Assembly (NCBI RefSeq): GCF_000429265.1
Contig: NZ_AUBN01000010.1
Coordinates: forward strand, 62,001-126,000
Source of the DNA: Actinomyces gerencseriae DSM 6844
Lineage (GTDB): Bacteria; Actinomycetota; Actinomycetes; Actinomycetales; Actinomycetaceae
Reading direction: 5' to 3'
Length of the DNA: 64,000 bases
Every line of letters begins with the position of its first letter. The first letter of the stretch is position 1. A model generated the notes under the pieces. The model worked only from the letters and a program-made list of their open reading frames with translations, was not told where the DNA came from and made no database searches. The position numbers and the translations under genes were made by a program. Below are positions 45,930 through 56,151 of the stretch, one piece after another.

Positions 45930-46943
45930 TCAGTCCGCCGGGGTCCAGGCGACGTCGCCCATCACGCCGTCGAAGGCGTCGCGGAAGGCGGCGGCCAGGC
46001 GTAAGGGGTCATGGTTGCACAGGGTCTCGCCCGTGCGCACCTGACGCAGGACGACGACTGCGCCGAGCCGCCCCGCGACGGTCGCCAGATCATCGACGTC
46101 CTCCACGACGCTCGGGTCGGCGATGACGACATCCAGTCGCAGCTCCGGCGCGTACTCGTTGAGCACGCGCAGGTGATCCGCGGAGGTCATTCCATCGGTC
46201 TCACCGCGCTGCGGGGACAGGTTGAGCACGACGGCCTTGAGCGCCTTCGTGCTCTCCAGGGCCCGTCGCATGGAGGGCAGGATCAGATGGGGCAGGACCG
46301 AGGTGTACCAGGAGCCGGGCCCCAGCACCGCCCAGTCCGCCTCGGCGATGGCCCGCAGCGCCTCGGGATGAGCATCGGCATCGGCGGGGACGACGCCCAC
46401 GTTCTCCATCCGGCCTCGCTCAGTGGCCACGGCCACCTGCCCCCGCACCCGTCTCCGACGGGCGTCATCGACGATGTCGGCCTCGATGACCAGCGGCGAG
46501 GCGCTCATGGGAACCACTCGCCCATGGATCGCCAGGAGTCGCCCGACCCAGTCGAGGCCCTCCACCTCGTCGCCGAGCAGCTGCCACAGCGCGAGGATGA
46601 GCAGGTTGCCCAGGGCGTGGTTGTCCAACTCCCCCTCGCCGGCGAAGCGGTGCTGGAGCACGTCGCGCCAGGTCAGACCCCATTCGGAGTCGTCGGTCAG
46701 CGCCGCCAGGGCCATGCGCAGGTCGCCGGGCGGCAGGCAGTCGAACTCGCGACGCAGGCGCCCGGAGGATCCGCCGTCGTCGGCGACCGTGACGACGGCC
46801 GTGAGGCGGTGGGTGACGTGACGCAGCGCCCGCAGCGTCGCCGACAGGCCATGTCCTCCGCCGAGCGCCACGACCGCCGGTCCGTCCTCGCCGCGGCGCG
46901 GCCAGCCGGCGGAGTCGAGCATGGAGTGGGAGTGCGTGCTCAT
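45930..46943 (-). CDS. yvcK: YvcK/CofD-like protein (gluconeogenesis factor)
   Basis: 337-residue UDP-sugar-binding protein needed for growth on gluconeogenic carbon and for wall synthesis in Bacillus and mycobacteria (CuvA). The nucleotide loop is VVALGGGHGLSATLRALRHV, followed by VADDGGSSGRLRREFDCLPP, GDLRMALAALTDD and NHALGNLLILAL. Late motifs GPGSWYTSVLPHLILPSMR and NLSPQRGETDGMTSADHL are conserved. Seven bases separate it from rapZ. Confidence 0.94.
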   Translation of the reverse strand: MSTHSHSMLDSAGWPRRGEDGPAVVALGGGHGLSATLRALRHVTHRLTAVVTVADDGGSSGRLRREFDCLPPGDLRMALAALTDDSEWGLTWRDVLQHRFAGEGELDNHALGNLLILALWQLLGDEVEGLDWVGRLLAIHGRVVPMSASPLVIEADIVDDARRRRVRGQVAVATERGRMENVGVVPADADAHPEALRAIAEADWAVLGPGSWYTSVLPHLILPSMRRALESTKALKAVVLNLSPQRGETDGMTSADHLRVLNEYAPELRLDVVIADPSVVEDVDDLATVAGRLGAVVVLRQVRTGETLCNHDPLRLAAAFRDAFDGVMGDVAWTPAD

Positions 46944-46949
46944 GAATGC

Positions 46950-47939
46950 TCACTCCCGCCCCAGGTCGCGGTGCTGGGCGGAGACCTTGAAACCGGCGGC
47001 GCGCAGGTGCCCCGCGATCCGCTCGGCCGATGCCACGGATCGGTGCTTGCCGCCGGTGCACCCCACCGCGATCGTCACGTTCGGCTTGAGCTCCTTGATG
47101 TAGGAGGGCAGGGCGGGGATGAGCAGGGCCGCGTAGCCGTCGACGAAGGCGGCGGCCCCGTCCTGCCGGAAGACGTACTCGGCCACGGGCGCGTCGCGGC
47201 CGGTGAGGTGGCGCAGCTCGGTGACCCAGTAGGGGTTGGGGATGAAGCGCACGTCCAGGACGTGGTCGGCGTCCATGGGCAGGCCGTACTTGAAGCCGAA
47301 GGACATCACCGTCACCTGCAGCGCCAGCTCGGACTCGGTGGCGACCAGCTCCCGCACGTGCCGCGCCAGGTCGTGGACCGAGTAGTCGGTGGTGTCGATG
47401 ACGTCATCGGCCTGGGCCTTCAGGCCAGCCAGCAGGGTGCGCTCGTGCTCGATGCCGTCCAGGATCGAGCCCGTGCCCTGCAGCGGGTGGGGGCGCCGGG
47501 AGGACTCGAAACGTCGTATGAGGACGGAGTCGGAGGCGTCCAGGAAGATGAGGCGCAGCGAGATCCCGGACTCGCGCAGCTGCCCGAGGTACTGCATGAA
47601 GGAGGCGAAGAACTCGCGGCTGCGCACATCGACCACGGCCGCCAGGCGGTGGACGCCCGCGCCGACCGTCGTCATCATGCCCGCCATGGCCGGCAGCAGC
47701 TGGGGCGGGAGGTTGTCGATGACGTACCAGTCCAAATCCTCCAGCGCATTCGCGGCTCGGGAGCGACCGGCGCCCGACAAACCGGTGACGATGAGCACCT
47801 CGGGACGCTTCGCCGGCGGTATGGGCGGGGCCGCGTCATCGATCGCGGGGATGAAGGAGGGCACGGTATCCCGTAGGGGATCGCGCCCCCTGGCCGGGTC
47901 GCGGGCGGAGTTGACGGCGGGCGGGCGATGGGCGTCCAT
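46950..47939 (-). CDS. rapZ: RNase adapter / nucleotide-binding protein RapZ
   Basis: 329-residue P-loop protein; in E. coli it controls GlmS synthesis by guiding RNase E, and in Gram-positives the role is unclear. About 50 N-terminal residues are a Pro-rich extension. Walker A reads VTGLSGAGRSRAANALED, with Arg in place of Lys as is usual in actinobacteria. DLDWYVIDNLPPQLLPAMA and FGFKYGLPMDADHVLDVRFI, then the C-terminal IAVGCTGGKHRSVASAERI, are conserved. The start is leaderless (CATGCT six bases ahead). uvrC, its usual upstream neighbour, is 5 kb away. Confidence 0.94.
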   Translation of the reverse strand: MDAHRPPAVNSARDPARGRDPLRDTVPSFIPAIDDAAPPIPPAKRPEVLIVTGLSGAGRSRAANALEDLDWYVIDNLPPQLLPAMAGMMTTVGAGVHRLAAVVDVRSREFFASFMQYLGQLRESGISLRLIFLDASDSVLIRRFESSRRPHPLQGTGSILDGIEHERTLLAGLKAQADDVIDTTDYSVHDLARHVRELVATESELALQVTVMSFGFKYGLPMDADHVLDVRFIPNPYWVTELRHLTGRDAPVAEYVFRQDGAAAFVDGYAALLIPALPSYIKELKPNVTIAVGCTGGKHRSVASAERIAGHLRAAGFKVSAQHRDLGRE

Positions 47940-47945
47940 GCGTCT

Positions 47946-47951
47946 AGCATG
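47946..47951 (-). promoter_or_regulatory. -10-like element for leaderless rapZ
   Basis: CATGCT on the minus strand, six bases, then ATG 47939. It deviates from TANNNT at the first base, so support is moderate. Confidence 0.35.
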
Positions 47952-48046
47952 GCACGCCCGGCGGGGCCATCGGGGCGCGCCGCGGGCGGCCGTGGGTAGC
48001 GTTGTCGCTGATGCGACCTCGTCCCCGCCCCTCCCGGGAGATACTC

Positions 48047-49312
48047 ATGACCGCCGAGATTCCCACGACCGCCGCCGGCACCATCAGCGTCGACCGCCCC
48101 ACTCCCCCTGTCATGGGAACGCCGTGGACGCCGTCGGCCACCCGCGTGGCGCTCCTGGGCTCGGGGGAGATCGGCAAGGAGGTGGCGATCGCCCTCATGC
48201 GGCTCGGGGCGGAGGTCACCGCCATCGACCGCTACGACGGCGCCCCCGCCCAGCAGGTGGCGCACAACGCCCTGACGGTGGACATGTCCGACGCCGACGC
48301 CCTGGGAGCCGCCGTCGTCTCCACCGGCGCGAGCATCGTCGTGCCCGAGATCGAGGCCCTGGCCACCGACGCGCTCGTGTCCCTGGAGCAGGCCGGTCGG
48401 GCGCGGGTGGTTCCGACGGCCCGCGCGGCGCAGCTGACGATGAACCGTGAGGGGATCCGTCGTCTGGCGGCCGAGGAGCTGGGGCTGCCCACCAGCCCCT
48501 ACGCCTTCGCCTCCAGTCCGGCCGAGCTCGCGGCCGGGGCCGAGCGGGTCGGCTTCCCCTGCGTCGTCAAGCCGGTCATGTCCTCCTCCGGGCACGGGCA
48601 GTCGCTGCTCCGCTCCCCAGACGACGTCGTGGCGGGCTGGCGCCGTGCGGCCGAGGGCGGACGGGTGGACCGCGGACGCGTCATCGTCGAGGCCTTCGTC
48701 GACTTCGACACCGAGATCACGCTGCTGACCGTGCGCTCGCGCGACCCGCGCACCGGTCGGACGGCGACGAGCTTCTGCGAGCCGATCGGGCACCGCCAGG
48801 AGGCCGGCGACTACATCGAGTCCTGGCAGCCGCAGTCCCTGCCGCCCACCGCTCTGGGGAGAGCCCGGCGGGTGGCGTCCGCGGTCACGGACGCCCTCGG
48901 CGGCTGGGGACTGTTCGGGGTCGAGCTGTTCGTACGAGGCCAGGAGGTGCTGTTCTCGGAGGTCTCCCCCAGGCCCCACGACACGGGACTGGTCACTCTG
49001 GCGAGTCAGCGCCTGAGCGAGTTCGAGCTGCACGCCCGGGCCCTGCTGGGGCTGCCGGTGGACACGTCGCTGCGCTCCCCCGCCGCCTCGGCCGTGGTCA
49101 GGGCCGATCGGCAGATCGACCGCGATCACGGTGCCCGCGTGCTGGGCGTGGTCGAGGCCCTGGCCGTGCCCGGGGCGGATCTGCACGTCTTCGGCAAGCC
49201 CGAGGCGCACCCGGGCCGGCGCATGGCGGTGGCCGTGGTGGCCGGCGACGACGTGACGACGGCTCGCGAGCGGGCGCGCTCCGCGGCCGCCGCCGTCACG
49301 ATCACCGAGTAG
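48047..49312 (+). CDS. purT: Formate-dependent phosphoribosylglycinamide formyltransferase PurT
   Basis: Third step of purine synthesis using formate and ATP instead of formyl-tetrahydrofolate. The 421 residues show the ATP-grasp enzyme order: [49 protein letters not shown] and [20 protein letters not shown]. Later come [20 protein letters not shown], the metal/ATP site [20 protein letters not shown] and [16 protein letters not shown] 48047 follows GGGAG; an upstream ATG 48011 would add Pro/Arg-rich residues. It is divergent from rapZ and unrelated to its neighbours. Confidence 0.93.
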   Translation: MTAEIPTTAAGTISVDRPTPPVMGTPWTPSATRVALLGSGEIGKEVAIALMRLGAEVTAIDRYDGAPAQQVAHNALTVDMSDADALGAAVVSTGASIVVPEIEALATDALVSLEQAGRARVVPTARAAQLTMNREGIRRLAAEELGLPTSPYAFASSPAELAAGAERVGFPCVVKPVMSSSGHGQSLLRSPDDVVAGWRRAAEGGRVDRGRVIVEAFVDFDTEITLLTVRSRDPRTGRTATSFCEPIGHRQEAGDYIESWQPQSLPPTALGRARRVASAVTDALGGWGLFGVELFVRGQEVLFSEVSPRPHDTGLVTLASQRLSEFELHARALLGLPVDTSLRSPAASAVVRADRQIDRDHGARVLGVVEALAVPGADLHVFGKPEAHPGRRMAVAVVAGDDVTTARERARSAAAAVTITE

Positions 49313-49468
49313 GCCGCGGCTCAGCGCCTCAGCGCCGTCGAAATCGACGTCTCCGCGCGATGGGGCATGTCGAGCCGAGGCCGGCGACTGCGGCCCGCCG
49401 CGCCCCTGAGGGACCCGTCCCCGCGTCGGCGCTCTTCCCGACGAACGTATCGGGTATTCCGGTTGACC

Positions 49469-50170
49469 TCACCACTGAACCGCCCAGTAGTTGGCCATCG
49501 AGTCGAAGCGCATGGCGTGCAGGCGCTCGGGTGCGAGCGCAACGGGATTGCCCGTGACGCGCCCTGTCAACTCGCCGAGCGCGTCACGGAATTCGTTCGG
49601 AGGCAGCGGCACGGGCATCGCCGGTCGGTAGTAGGCGAGAGTGATGTGGGGTGTGAACGGTTCGGAGGGAACGATCTCGTCGAACATGCCCCGAGTCGTC
49701 AACAGCTTGCGATGCTCGTTCTCATTCGCGGCCCTGATCCCGATGACGACGCTCGTGTTCATCAAGTTGAAGACCGCAGTGCACATCGTGTGGATGGAAC
49801 CTATCTCGCGCGCTTGCGCGACGAGCTCAGCCGCGCGCGCCGTGCCGGCTTCCACCGACGGCCGCACCTGCGCCCGGTCCGGGGAGGCGTGGAGATCATG
49901 GAGCGTCACGTGCGCCATGTCCACTGGCAGTGGCAGCGACAGCGACTCGCCGAAACGAGTATGGAGGTCGTTCGCGATCAATCCAACGAGTTCCCGGACC
50001 TGGTCGTCGAGAAAGTACGCAATCGTGTCCCCGTGGAAAGGCAGCAGCGAACCGACTCGCGGTGCCACCTTCTCCTCCAGCGACGGAGGAAGCCCGAATA
50101 CCGGTTCGTCGGGGACCGAGTTGGTCTGAAACATCCCGATGCGCTTGTCGAACTCGTGGAGTGTTTCCAA
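49469..50170 (-). CDS. 2H phosphoesterase / 2'-5' RNA ligase-like protein
   Basis: 233-residue protein with the two H-x-T motifs that define the 2H superfamily, AHVTLHDLHASP and PHITLAYYRPAM. The N-terminal part reads LHEFDKRIGMFQTNSVPDEP and GSLLPFHGDTIAYFLDDQ, a conserved extension seen with this subgroup. Members act on 2',3'-cyclic or 2'-5' linked nucleotides; substrate here is unknown. TTG 50170 is chosen because AAGGAG stands six bases upstream. The frame remains open far beyond this, but that part is low-complexity Pro/Arg/Thr coding against the transposase relic. Confidence 0.78.
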   Translation of the reverse strand: METLHEFDKRIGMFQTNSVPDEPVFGLPPSLEEKVAPRVGSLLPFHGDTIAYFLDDQVRELVGLIANDLHTRFGESLSLPLPVDMAHVTLHDLHASPDRAQVRPSVEAGTARAAELVAQAREIGSIHTMCTAVFNLMNTSVVIGIRAANENEHRKLLTTRGMFDEIVPSEPFTPHITLAYYRPAMPVPLPPNEFRDALGELTGRVTGNPVALAPERLHAMRFDSMANYWAVQW

Positions 50171-50283
50171 TGCGGACTCCTTTGTCGGGAGAGACGATCG
50201 TAATCGGTGTTTGGGGCTTTTCGCGTTTGGTGGGTGTGGTCGGGGTTGGCGCGTTGTTGTCGGTGTGGGGGTCGAGGTTTGCC

Positions 50284-50321
50284 GGGGGGGGGAGTTCTGA
50301 TGTCGTCCATCCCGGGGGGGG
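50284..50321. repeat. Two long G homopolymers next to the ISL3 relic
   Basis: Runs of nine G (50284-50292) and eight G (50314-50321) lie 21 bases apart. The second ends six bases before the relic's ATG. They are the longest homopolymers noticed in the window. They may be slippage products of decay or sequencing-sensitive sites. Confidence 0.6.
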
Positions 50322-50327
50322 ATCTCG

Positions 50328-51500
50328 ATGTTGCTTGATGTTGTCTTCGCTTGCCCTGACCTGACCTGTTCTGGCCTGTTCTGGTCACGTTTTGTCGGTT
50401 CGATGGGCTTGGTCTTGAGGTCATGGGGCGGCGGCTCGGACCCGGCTGCGTGGTGCTGGTTTGGTGCGTCGTTGGTTCCGATCAGTGGTGTCGCCGGTGC
50501 GATTGTGAGGGCGTGCTGCGTGACGGTGCGATTCGGAAGGGCGGTGCGCGAGCGGTTCGGGTGGTGGCCGGCCATGCTGGAGGTGATCCTGCGCCGTTGC
50601 CGGTGAGTCGGCTGTGGGCGCGTAGGGTGTCAGGACGCTGGTCGTGCGGCCGAGCCGCGGGTCAGGCTGTCGCGACGTGGGTTGCGGTGGGCGCTGGGAG
50701 GCATCGTGCACCAGCACCTGACCGTGGCCCGTGTCGCCGAGGGCCTCGGGGTCGCGTGGCGTACGGCGAATGACGCGGTCCTGGCCGAGGGGAAGCGGGT
50801 GCTGATCGCTCGCCCCGGCCGGCCGAACGACCCCGGGCGTGGCGCGACCGGGTGGAGGTGGTCGCGATGGGTGGGTTTGACCGGCTTCACGACCGCTGCC
50901 ACTGGAGGGCTCCCTGACGCGGTCGCGGTGATGGGCCCCTTCCACGTCGTTGGCCTTGGAGGCGATGGCCTGGATCGGTGCCGGCGCCGCATCCAGCGGG
51001 CGATCACGGGGCGCCGGGGCCGCGAGGACGATCCGCTCCACCGCGCGCGGCCGACCCTGCGCACCGGCGCGGGTGTCCTCACCGACAAGCGGCAGGACCG
51101 GCTCGAGGCGCTGCTCGCCGTCGATGCCCGCGTCGGGGGTGAGGTCGCATGGTCGGTCCACCGGCGGGTGGTCGCGGCCTACCGGCACGCCGATCGCCGC
51201 CGGGGACGCGCACCGATGGTCAGGCCGATCAACTCGATCAGCAAAGCGCCCGAGCCGCCGGCCGAGATCATCGCCCTGGGCAGGACGCTCGAGAATCGGG
51301 CCGCTCGAGGTGCTGGCCCACCTCGAGCGGCCCGGCACACCCAACAAACCGACCGAGACGATCAACGACCGCCTCGAGCACCTACGCGACTCAGCACCCG
51401 GATCCACAAGCCCCACCAACCACATCACCAGACCACCGCCCGAAACCAGCGGATCCAGACCCCGACCACACCCCAACCCCGAAGAACCCGTTTGGATACA
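50328..51500 (+). mobile_element. Decayed ISL3-family transposase
   Basis: The ISL3 transposase can be followed through several frames. ATG 50328 gives MLLDVVFACPDLT. Another frame gives the zinc-finger-like DQWCRRCDCEGVLRD, a third FGWWPAMLEVILRRCR. From 50682 a long piece reads RWALGGIVHQHLTVARVAEG, LGVAWRTANDAVLAEGKRVL, then GLTGFTTAATGGLPDAVAVM and GRREDDPL-like sequence to LGRTLENRAA. From about 51306 a shifted frame gives VLAHLERPGTPNKPTETIND. The segment between VLI and the GFT motif is shorter than in intact ISL3 proteins, removing the first catalytic Asp region, and the usual DPFHV is GPFHV. It is inactive. Terminal inverted repeats were not identified. Confidence 0.8.
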
Positions 51501-51542
51501 ACAAAAGATTATGGAAAGAGCATCTCGGCGGGGCCGGATCGC

Positions 51543-53006
<1,464 letters not shown>

Positions 53007-53061
53007 TCACTCGCTGTTCGAATATCCTGATCGGAGTCGAATCCCGCCGTCGCGATCGTCA

Positions 53062-55266
53062 TCATGATCCCGGCCGACGGCGATTCCCCGGATGGGGGCG
53101 GAGATGATCCGCTTCCTCTCGGTTGTGCTTGTCGGTGCGCCTCGCGGATGCTCGGGAGACCGACGCGAGGTGTTCGAGAATCGTAGCCGCCAGGGTCGGA
53201 CCTATGCCCTTGACCGAGGCGATCTGCTCCTGAGTGGCGGCACGGATCCGCTTGACCGAGCCGAACTCCTTGAGCAGGGCGGACTGCCGTGCGGGCCCCA
53301 GCCCCGGCACGTCGTCGAGTACGGAGCGAGTCATGCCCGCCGAGCGCTTCTTGCGATGGTGGGTGATGGCGAAGCGGTGCGACTCGTCGCGCAGGTACTG
53401 CAGCAGGTAGAGCGCGGGCGAGGTGCGCGGCAGCACGACGGGGAACTCGTCATCCGGCACCCATACCTCCTCCAGCCGCTTGGCCAGCCCCACCAGGGGC
53501 GCGTCGACCCCGAGCTCGTCCAGCACGGCGCGCGCGGCCCCCACCTGGGGCGGGCCGCCGTCGACGACGACGAGACCGGGGGCGTAGGAGAAGCGCCTGG
53601 CGCGCCCCGTCTCGGGGTCGATGGGGCCCGAGACGACGGGAACGCCGTCGCCGTCGGCGCCGACGAGCTCCACATCCGCGAGCTCGGCGCCCTGCTCGGC
53701 CAGCAGCCTTTTGAAGCGGCGGGTGAGGACCTCGCGCATGGCGGCGGTGTCGTCGTTCGCCCCGTCGCCGTCCTGGCCGCGGACGACGAAGCGCCGGTAA
53801 TCGGACTTGCGGGGCGCTCCGTCCTCGAAGACGACCATGGAGCCGACCTGATGGGTGCCCTGGGTATGGGATATGTCGTAGCACTCGATGCGCAGTGGCG
53901 CCTCGGGCAGGTCCAGGGCCTCGGCCAGCTCCTCCAGCGCGGCGGAGCGCTGGGTGAGGTCGCCGGCGCGGCGCGTCTTGTGCAGGCGCAACGCCTCCTC
54001 GGCGTTCTTGCGCACGGTGCCCATGAGGGCGGCCTTGTCTCCGCGAGCCGGCACGCGCACATCGACTCTTCCTCCGCGCAGGCCGGCGAGCCACTCGCGC
54101 ACAGCAGCGGCGTCCCCGGGCACGGCGGGAACGAGGATCTCCCGCGGGACTGCCGTGGTGGCGGTGTGGGCGACGTCGTCGATGCTGGTCGCCGCGGCGG
54201 CGTCGGAGCGCCGCGCCGACGCGCCGCGGGGCTGGGCGCGAGCCGGAGCGGCGACGGGGGCTCGCCCACCCACCCCGAGCGAGGTCGTGGGACCCGAGCG
54301 CTCGGGCGCACCCGCTCCGGAGGGGTCGGCCAGGTCCCCGTAGACCTGTTGCAGGAGGCGCTCGACGAGCTCGGCGTCGGTGGTCTCCTCGACCAGATCG
54401 ATGACCCAGCCGCGCTGGCCGCGCACGCGTCCGCCGCGCACGTGGAAGACCTGAACGGCTGCGGTGAGCTCATCGCGCACGAGGCCGAAGACATCGGCGT
54501 CGGTGGCATCGGGCAGGACCACGGCGTTGCGCTCGATGACCTTCCTGAGCGCCTCGGCGTCGTCGCGCAGGCGCGCGGCCTTCTCGAACTCCAGGTTCCC
54601 GGCCGCCAGGCGCATGCGGTCCTCGAGCTCGCGCAGGTAGGGCCCGGTGCGTCCCGCCATGAAGGAGCAGAAGTCCTCGGCGAGCTCACGGTGATCGAGC
54701 TCGCTGATACGGCCCACGCAGGGCGCCGAGCACTTGTCGATGTATCCCAGCAGGCAGGGGCGGCCGGAGGCGCGGGCGCGCTTGAACACTCCCGCCGAGC
54801 AGGAGCGGACGGGGAAGACGCGCAGGAGCTGGTCGAGCGTCTCGCGGATGGACCACGCCTGCACGAAGGGGCCGAAGTAACGAGTCCCCGTCCTGCGCGC
54901 GCCGCGCACCACCTGGGCGCGCGGATAGGCCTCCTGCATGGTGACGGCCAGGTACGGATAGGACTTGTCGTCCCGGTACATGACGTTGAATCGGGGGTTG
55001 AACTCCTTGATCCAGGAGTACTCCAGGGCCAGGGACTCCACCTCCGTGCCCACGACCGTCCATTCCACGGCGCAGGCGGTGGTCACCATCTTCTGAGTGC
55101 GCGGGTGGAGGGCCGCTTGATCCTGGAAGTAGCTGGACAGGCGCGCCCGCAGGTTCTTGGCCTTGCCGACGTAGATGACGCGTCCCTCCATGTCGAGGAA
55201 CCGGTAGACGCCCGGCGACGTGGGGATCTCGCCGGGTGCGGGGCGGTACGTCGAAGGGTCGGCCAT
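53062..55266 (-). CDS. uvrC: Excinuclease ABC subunit C
   Basis: Makes both incisions in nucleotide excision repair. The 734 residues contain the GIY-YIG start ([35 protein letters not shown]), a Cys-rich cluster [19 protein letters not shown], the UvrB-binding helix [20 protein letters not shown], the RNase-H-like half ([52 protein letters not shown]) and the final helix-hairpin-helix pair ([37 protein letters not shown]). A low-complexity Ala/Arg-rich insert of about 50 residues lies in the middle. ATG 55266 is nearly leaderless. Confidence 0.95.
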   Translation of the reverse strand: MADPSTYRPAPGEIPTSPGVYRFLDMEGRVIYVGKAKNLRARLSSYFQDQAALHPRTQKMVTTACAVEWTVVGTEVESLALEYSWIKEFNPRFNVMYRDDKSYPYLAVTMQEAYPRAQVVRGARRTGTRYFGPFVQAWSIRETLDQLLRVFPVRSCSAGVFKRARASGRPCLLGYIDKCSAPCVGRISELDHRELAEDFCSFMAGRTGPYLRELEDRMRLAAGNLEFEKAARLRDDAEALRKVIERNAVVLPDATDADVFGLVRDELTAAVQVFHVRGGRVRGQRGWVIDLVEETTDAELVERLLQQVYGDLADPSGAGAPERSGPTTSLGVGGRAPVAAPARAQPRGASARRSDAAAATSIDDVAHTATTAVPREILVPAVPGDAAAVREWLAGLRGGRVDVRVPARGDKAALMGTVRKNAEEALRLHKTRRAGDLTQRSAALEELAEALDLPEAPLRIECYDISHTQGTHQVGSMVVFEDGAPRKSDYRRFVVRGQDGDGANDDTAAMREVLTRRFKRLLAEQGAELADVELVGADGDGVPVVSGPIDPETGRARRFSYAPGLVVVDGGPPQVGAARAVLDELGVDAPLVGLAKRLEEVWVPDDEFPVVLPRTSPALYLLQYLRDESHRFAITHHRKKRSAGMTRSVLDDVPGLGPARQSALLKEFGSVKRIRAATQEQIASVKGIGPTLAATILEHLASVSRASARRTDKHNREEADHLRPHPGNRRRPGS

Positions 55267-55273
55267 GGCACGC

Positions 55274-55279
55274 AGACTA
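55274..55279 (-). promoter_or_regulatory. -10 element for uvrC
   Basis: TAGTCT on the minus strand lies seven bases before ATG 55266, giving a zero- or one-base leader. Confidence 0.45.
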
Positions 55280-55354
55280 GATGAGTCGAGTCCCCGGGCC
55301 GAGGACCTGTCGCACATCGCCCGGGTGACGGCGGGAGGACGGCCTTCACTCCGG

Positions 55355-55426
55355 TGGGCGATACTGGGATCGAACCAGTGACCTCTTCCGTGTCAGGGAA
55401 GCGCGCTCCCGCTGCGCCAATCGCCC
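55355..55426 (-). tRNA. tRNA-Val (GAC)
   Basis: Acceptor GGGCGAT/ATCGCCC, anticodon stem CTTCC/GGAAG with loop CTGACAC (anticodon GAC), discriminator A. CCA is not encoded (CCG follows). It is third in a Gly-Cys-Val cluster. Confidence 0.95.
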
Positions 55427-55427
55427 G

Positions 55428-55498
55428 AGGTGGGTACCGGATTCGAACCGGTGTAAACGGCTTTGCAGGCCGGTGCCTAGCCTCTCGGCCAACCCACC
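55428..55498 (-). tRNA. tRNA-Cys (GCA)
   Basis: Acceptor GGTGGGT/ACCCACC, anticodon loop CTGCAAA (GCA), discriminator U as expected for cysteine. No encoded CCA. Only one base separates it from tRNA-Val. Confidence 0.95.
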
Positions 55499-55539
55499 AG
55501 TGAGATGCCGGGGGCTGGGAGGCTCCCCAAGCTCCTCGG

Positions 55540-55612
55540 AGCGGATGACGGGACTCGAACCCGCGACCCTCACCTTGGCAAGGTGATGCTCTACCAACTG
55601 AGCCACATCCGC
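55540..55612 (-). tRNA. tRNA-Gly (GCC)
   Basis: Acceptor GCGGATG pairs with CATCCGC, the anticodon loop TTGCCAA carries GCC, discriminator U. No encoded CCA. It is first in the cluster. Confidence 0.95.
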
Positions 55613-55653
55613 GCATGCTCCAACGGCTCATTCAGGCCGCCAGGCGCTGGAAA

Positions 55654-55659
55654 ACCATA
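55654..55659 (-). promoter_or_regulatory. Promoter -10 of the tRNA Gly-Cys-Val cluster
   Basis: TATGGT on the minus strand, 42 bases before tRNA-Gly. A TTGCGG lies 19 bases further upstream. Confidence 0.5.
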
Positions 55660-55720
55660 ACACCCCGACGACCGTCGACCGCAAACGGCAATACGGTGAT
55701 CCACCTCACCGAGCCCTCGT

Positions 55721-55750
55721 TTGCCCGACGGCTCGGGCGATGGATACCCT
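55721..55750 (+). promoter_or_regulatory. Promoter of tRNA-Val (CAC)
   Basis: TTGCCC (55721-55726) and TACCCT (55745-55750) with an 18-base spacer, 12 bases before the mature 5' end. Confidence 0.55.
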
Positions 55751-55762
55751 GTCCCCCGCGCC

Positions 55763-55838
55763 GGGCGATTGGCTCAGGGGTTAGAGCGCCTCGTTCACAC
55801 CGAGGAGGTCACTGGTTCGATTCCAGTATCGCCCACCA
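55763..55838 (+). tRNA. tRNA-Val (CAC)
   Basis: Acceptor GGGCGAT/ATCGCCC, anticodon stem CTCG/CGAG with loop TTCACAC (anticodon CAC), discriminator A and encoded CCA. It reads opposite to the nearby tRNA-Val (GAC) and shares its acceptor and T arm. Confidence 0.95.
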
Positions 55839-56151
55839 TCATCCGTCGGACGCGTTCCCGCACTCCGACGCATCGGCCCCGTGAGGGGCGGAGTCCTGGA
55901 TCACTCCTCCGAACGGCACCTGCAGAGGGAATGGAGAATCGAGGGCCGCGGCAAGGGAGCCCCCATCTTCGAGCCGGCCTCGGATGAGGACGACGCGCCG
56001 CCGCAGTCGCTCGATCTCTCGCATCAGGAACTCGGCACCGTTGTTCTCGACGCATGGCCGCGGGAGGGCTCCGGAGGGCGAGGACGGGCGGGTCGGCCGC
56101 GTCTCCGGAACGAGACCTCCCGCCGTCCTGCCTCGGCATTTCTCACATGCT
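55839..56151. other. Intergenic stretch without a supported gene
   Basis: 313 bases between tRNA-Val and the uridylyltransferase. A minus-strand frame from ATG 56024 would give 61 residues beginning MREIERLRRRVVLIRGRLED. It has a helical, basic look but no ribosome site and no recognised family. Otherwise nothing is seen. Confidence 0.4.

Noticed and set aside
46950-47939. Loss of the Walker Lys in RapZ (GAGRS) as a defect
   Set aside because: Arg at this position is usual in actinobacterial RapZ proteins, so it is a lineage trait.
50421-51476. A 351-codon open frame on the minus strand
   Set aside because: Its translation is Arg/Pro/Ala-rich without family features, and the plus strand carries recognisable ISL3 transposase pieces over the same bases.
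55839-56024. Minus-strand 61-residue frame starting MREIERLRRR
   Set aside because: No ribosome site, no leaderless promoter and no recognised family. It is noted in the intergenic entry only.
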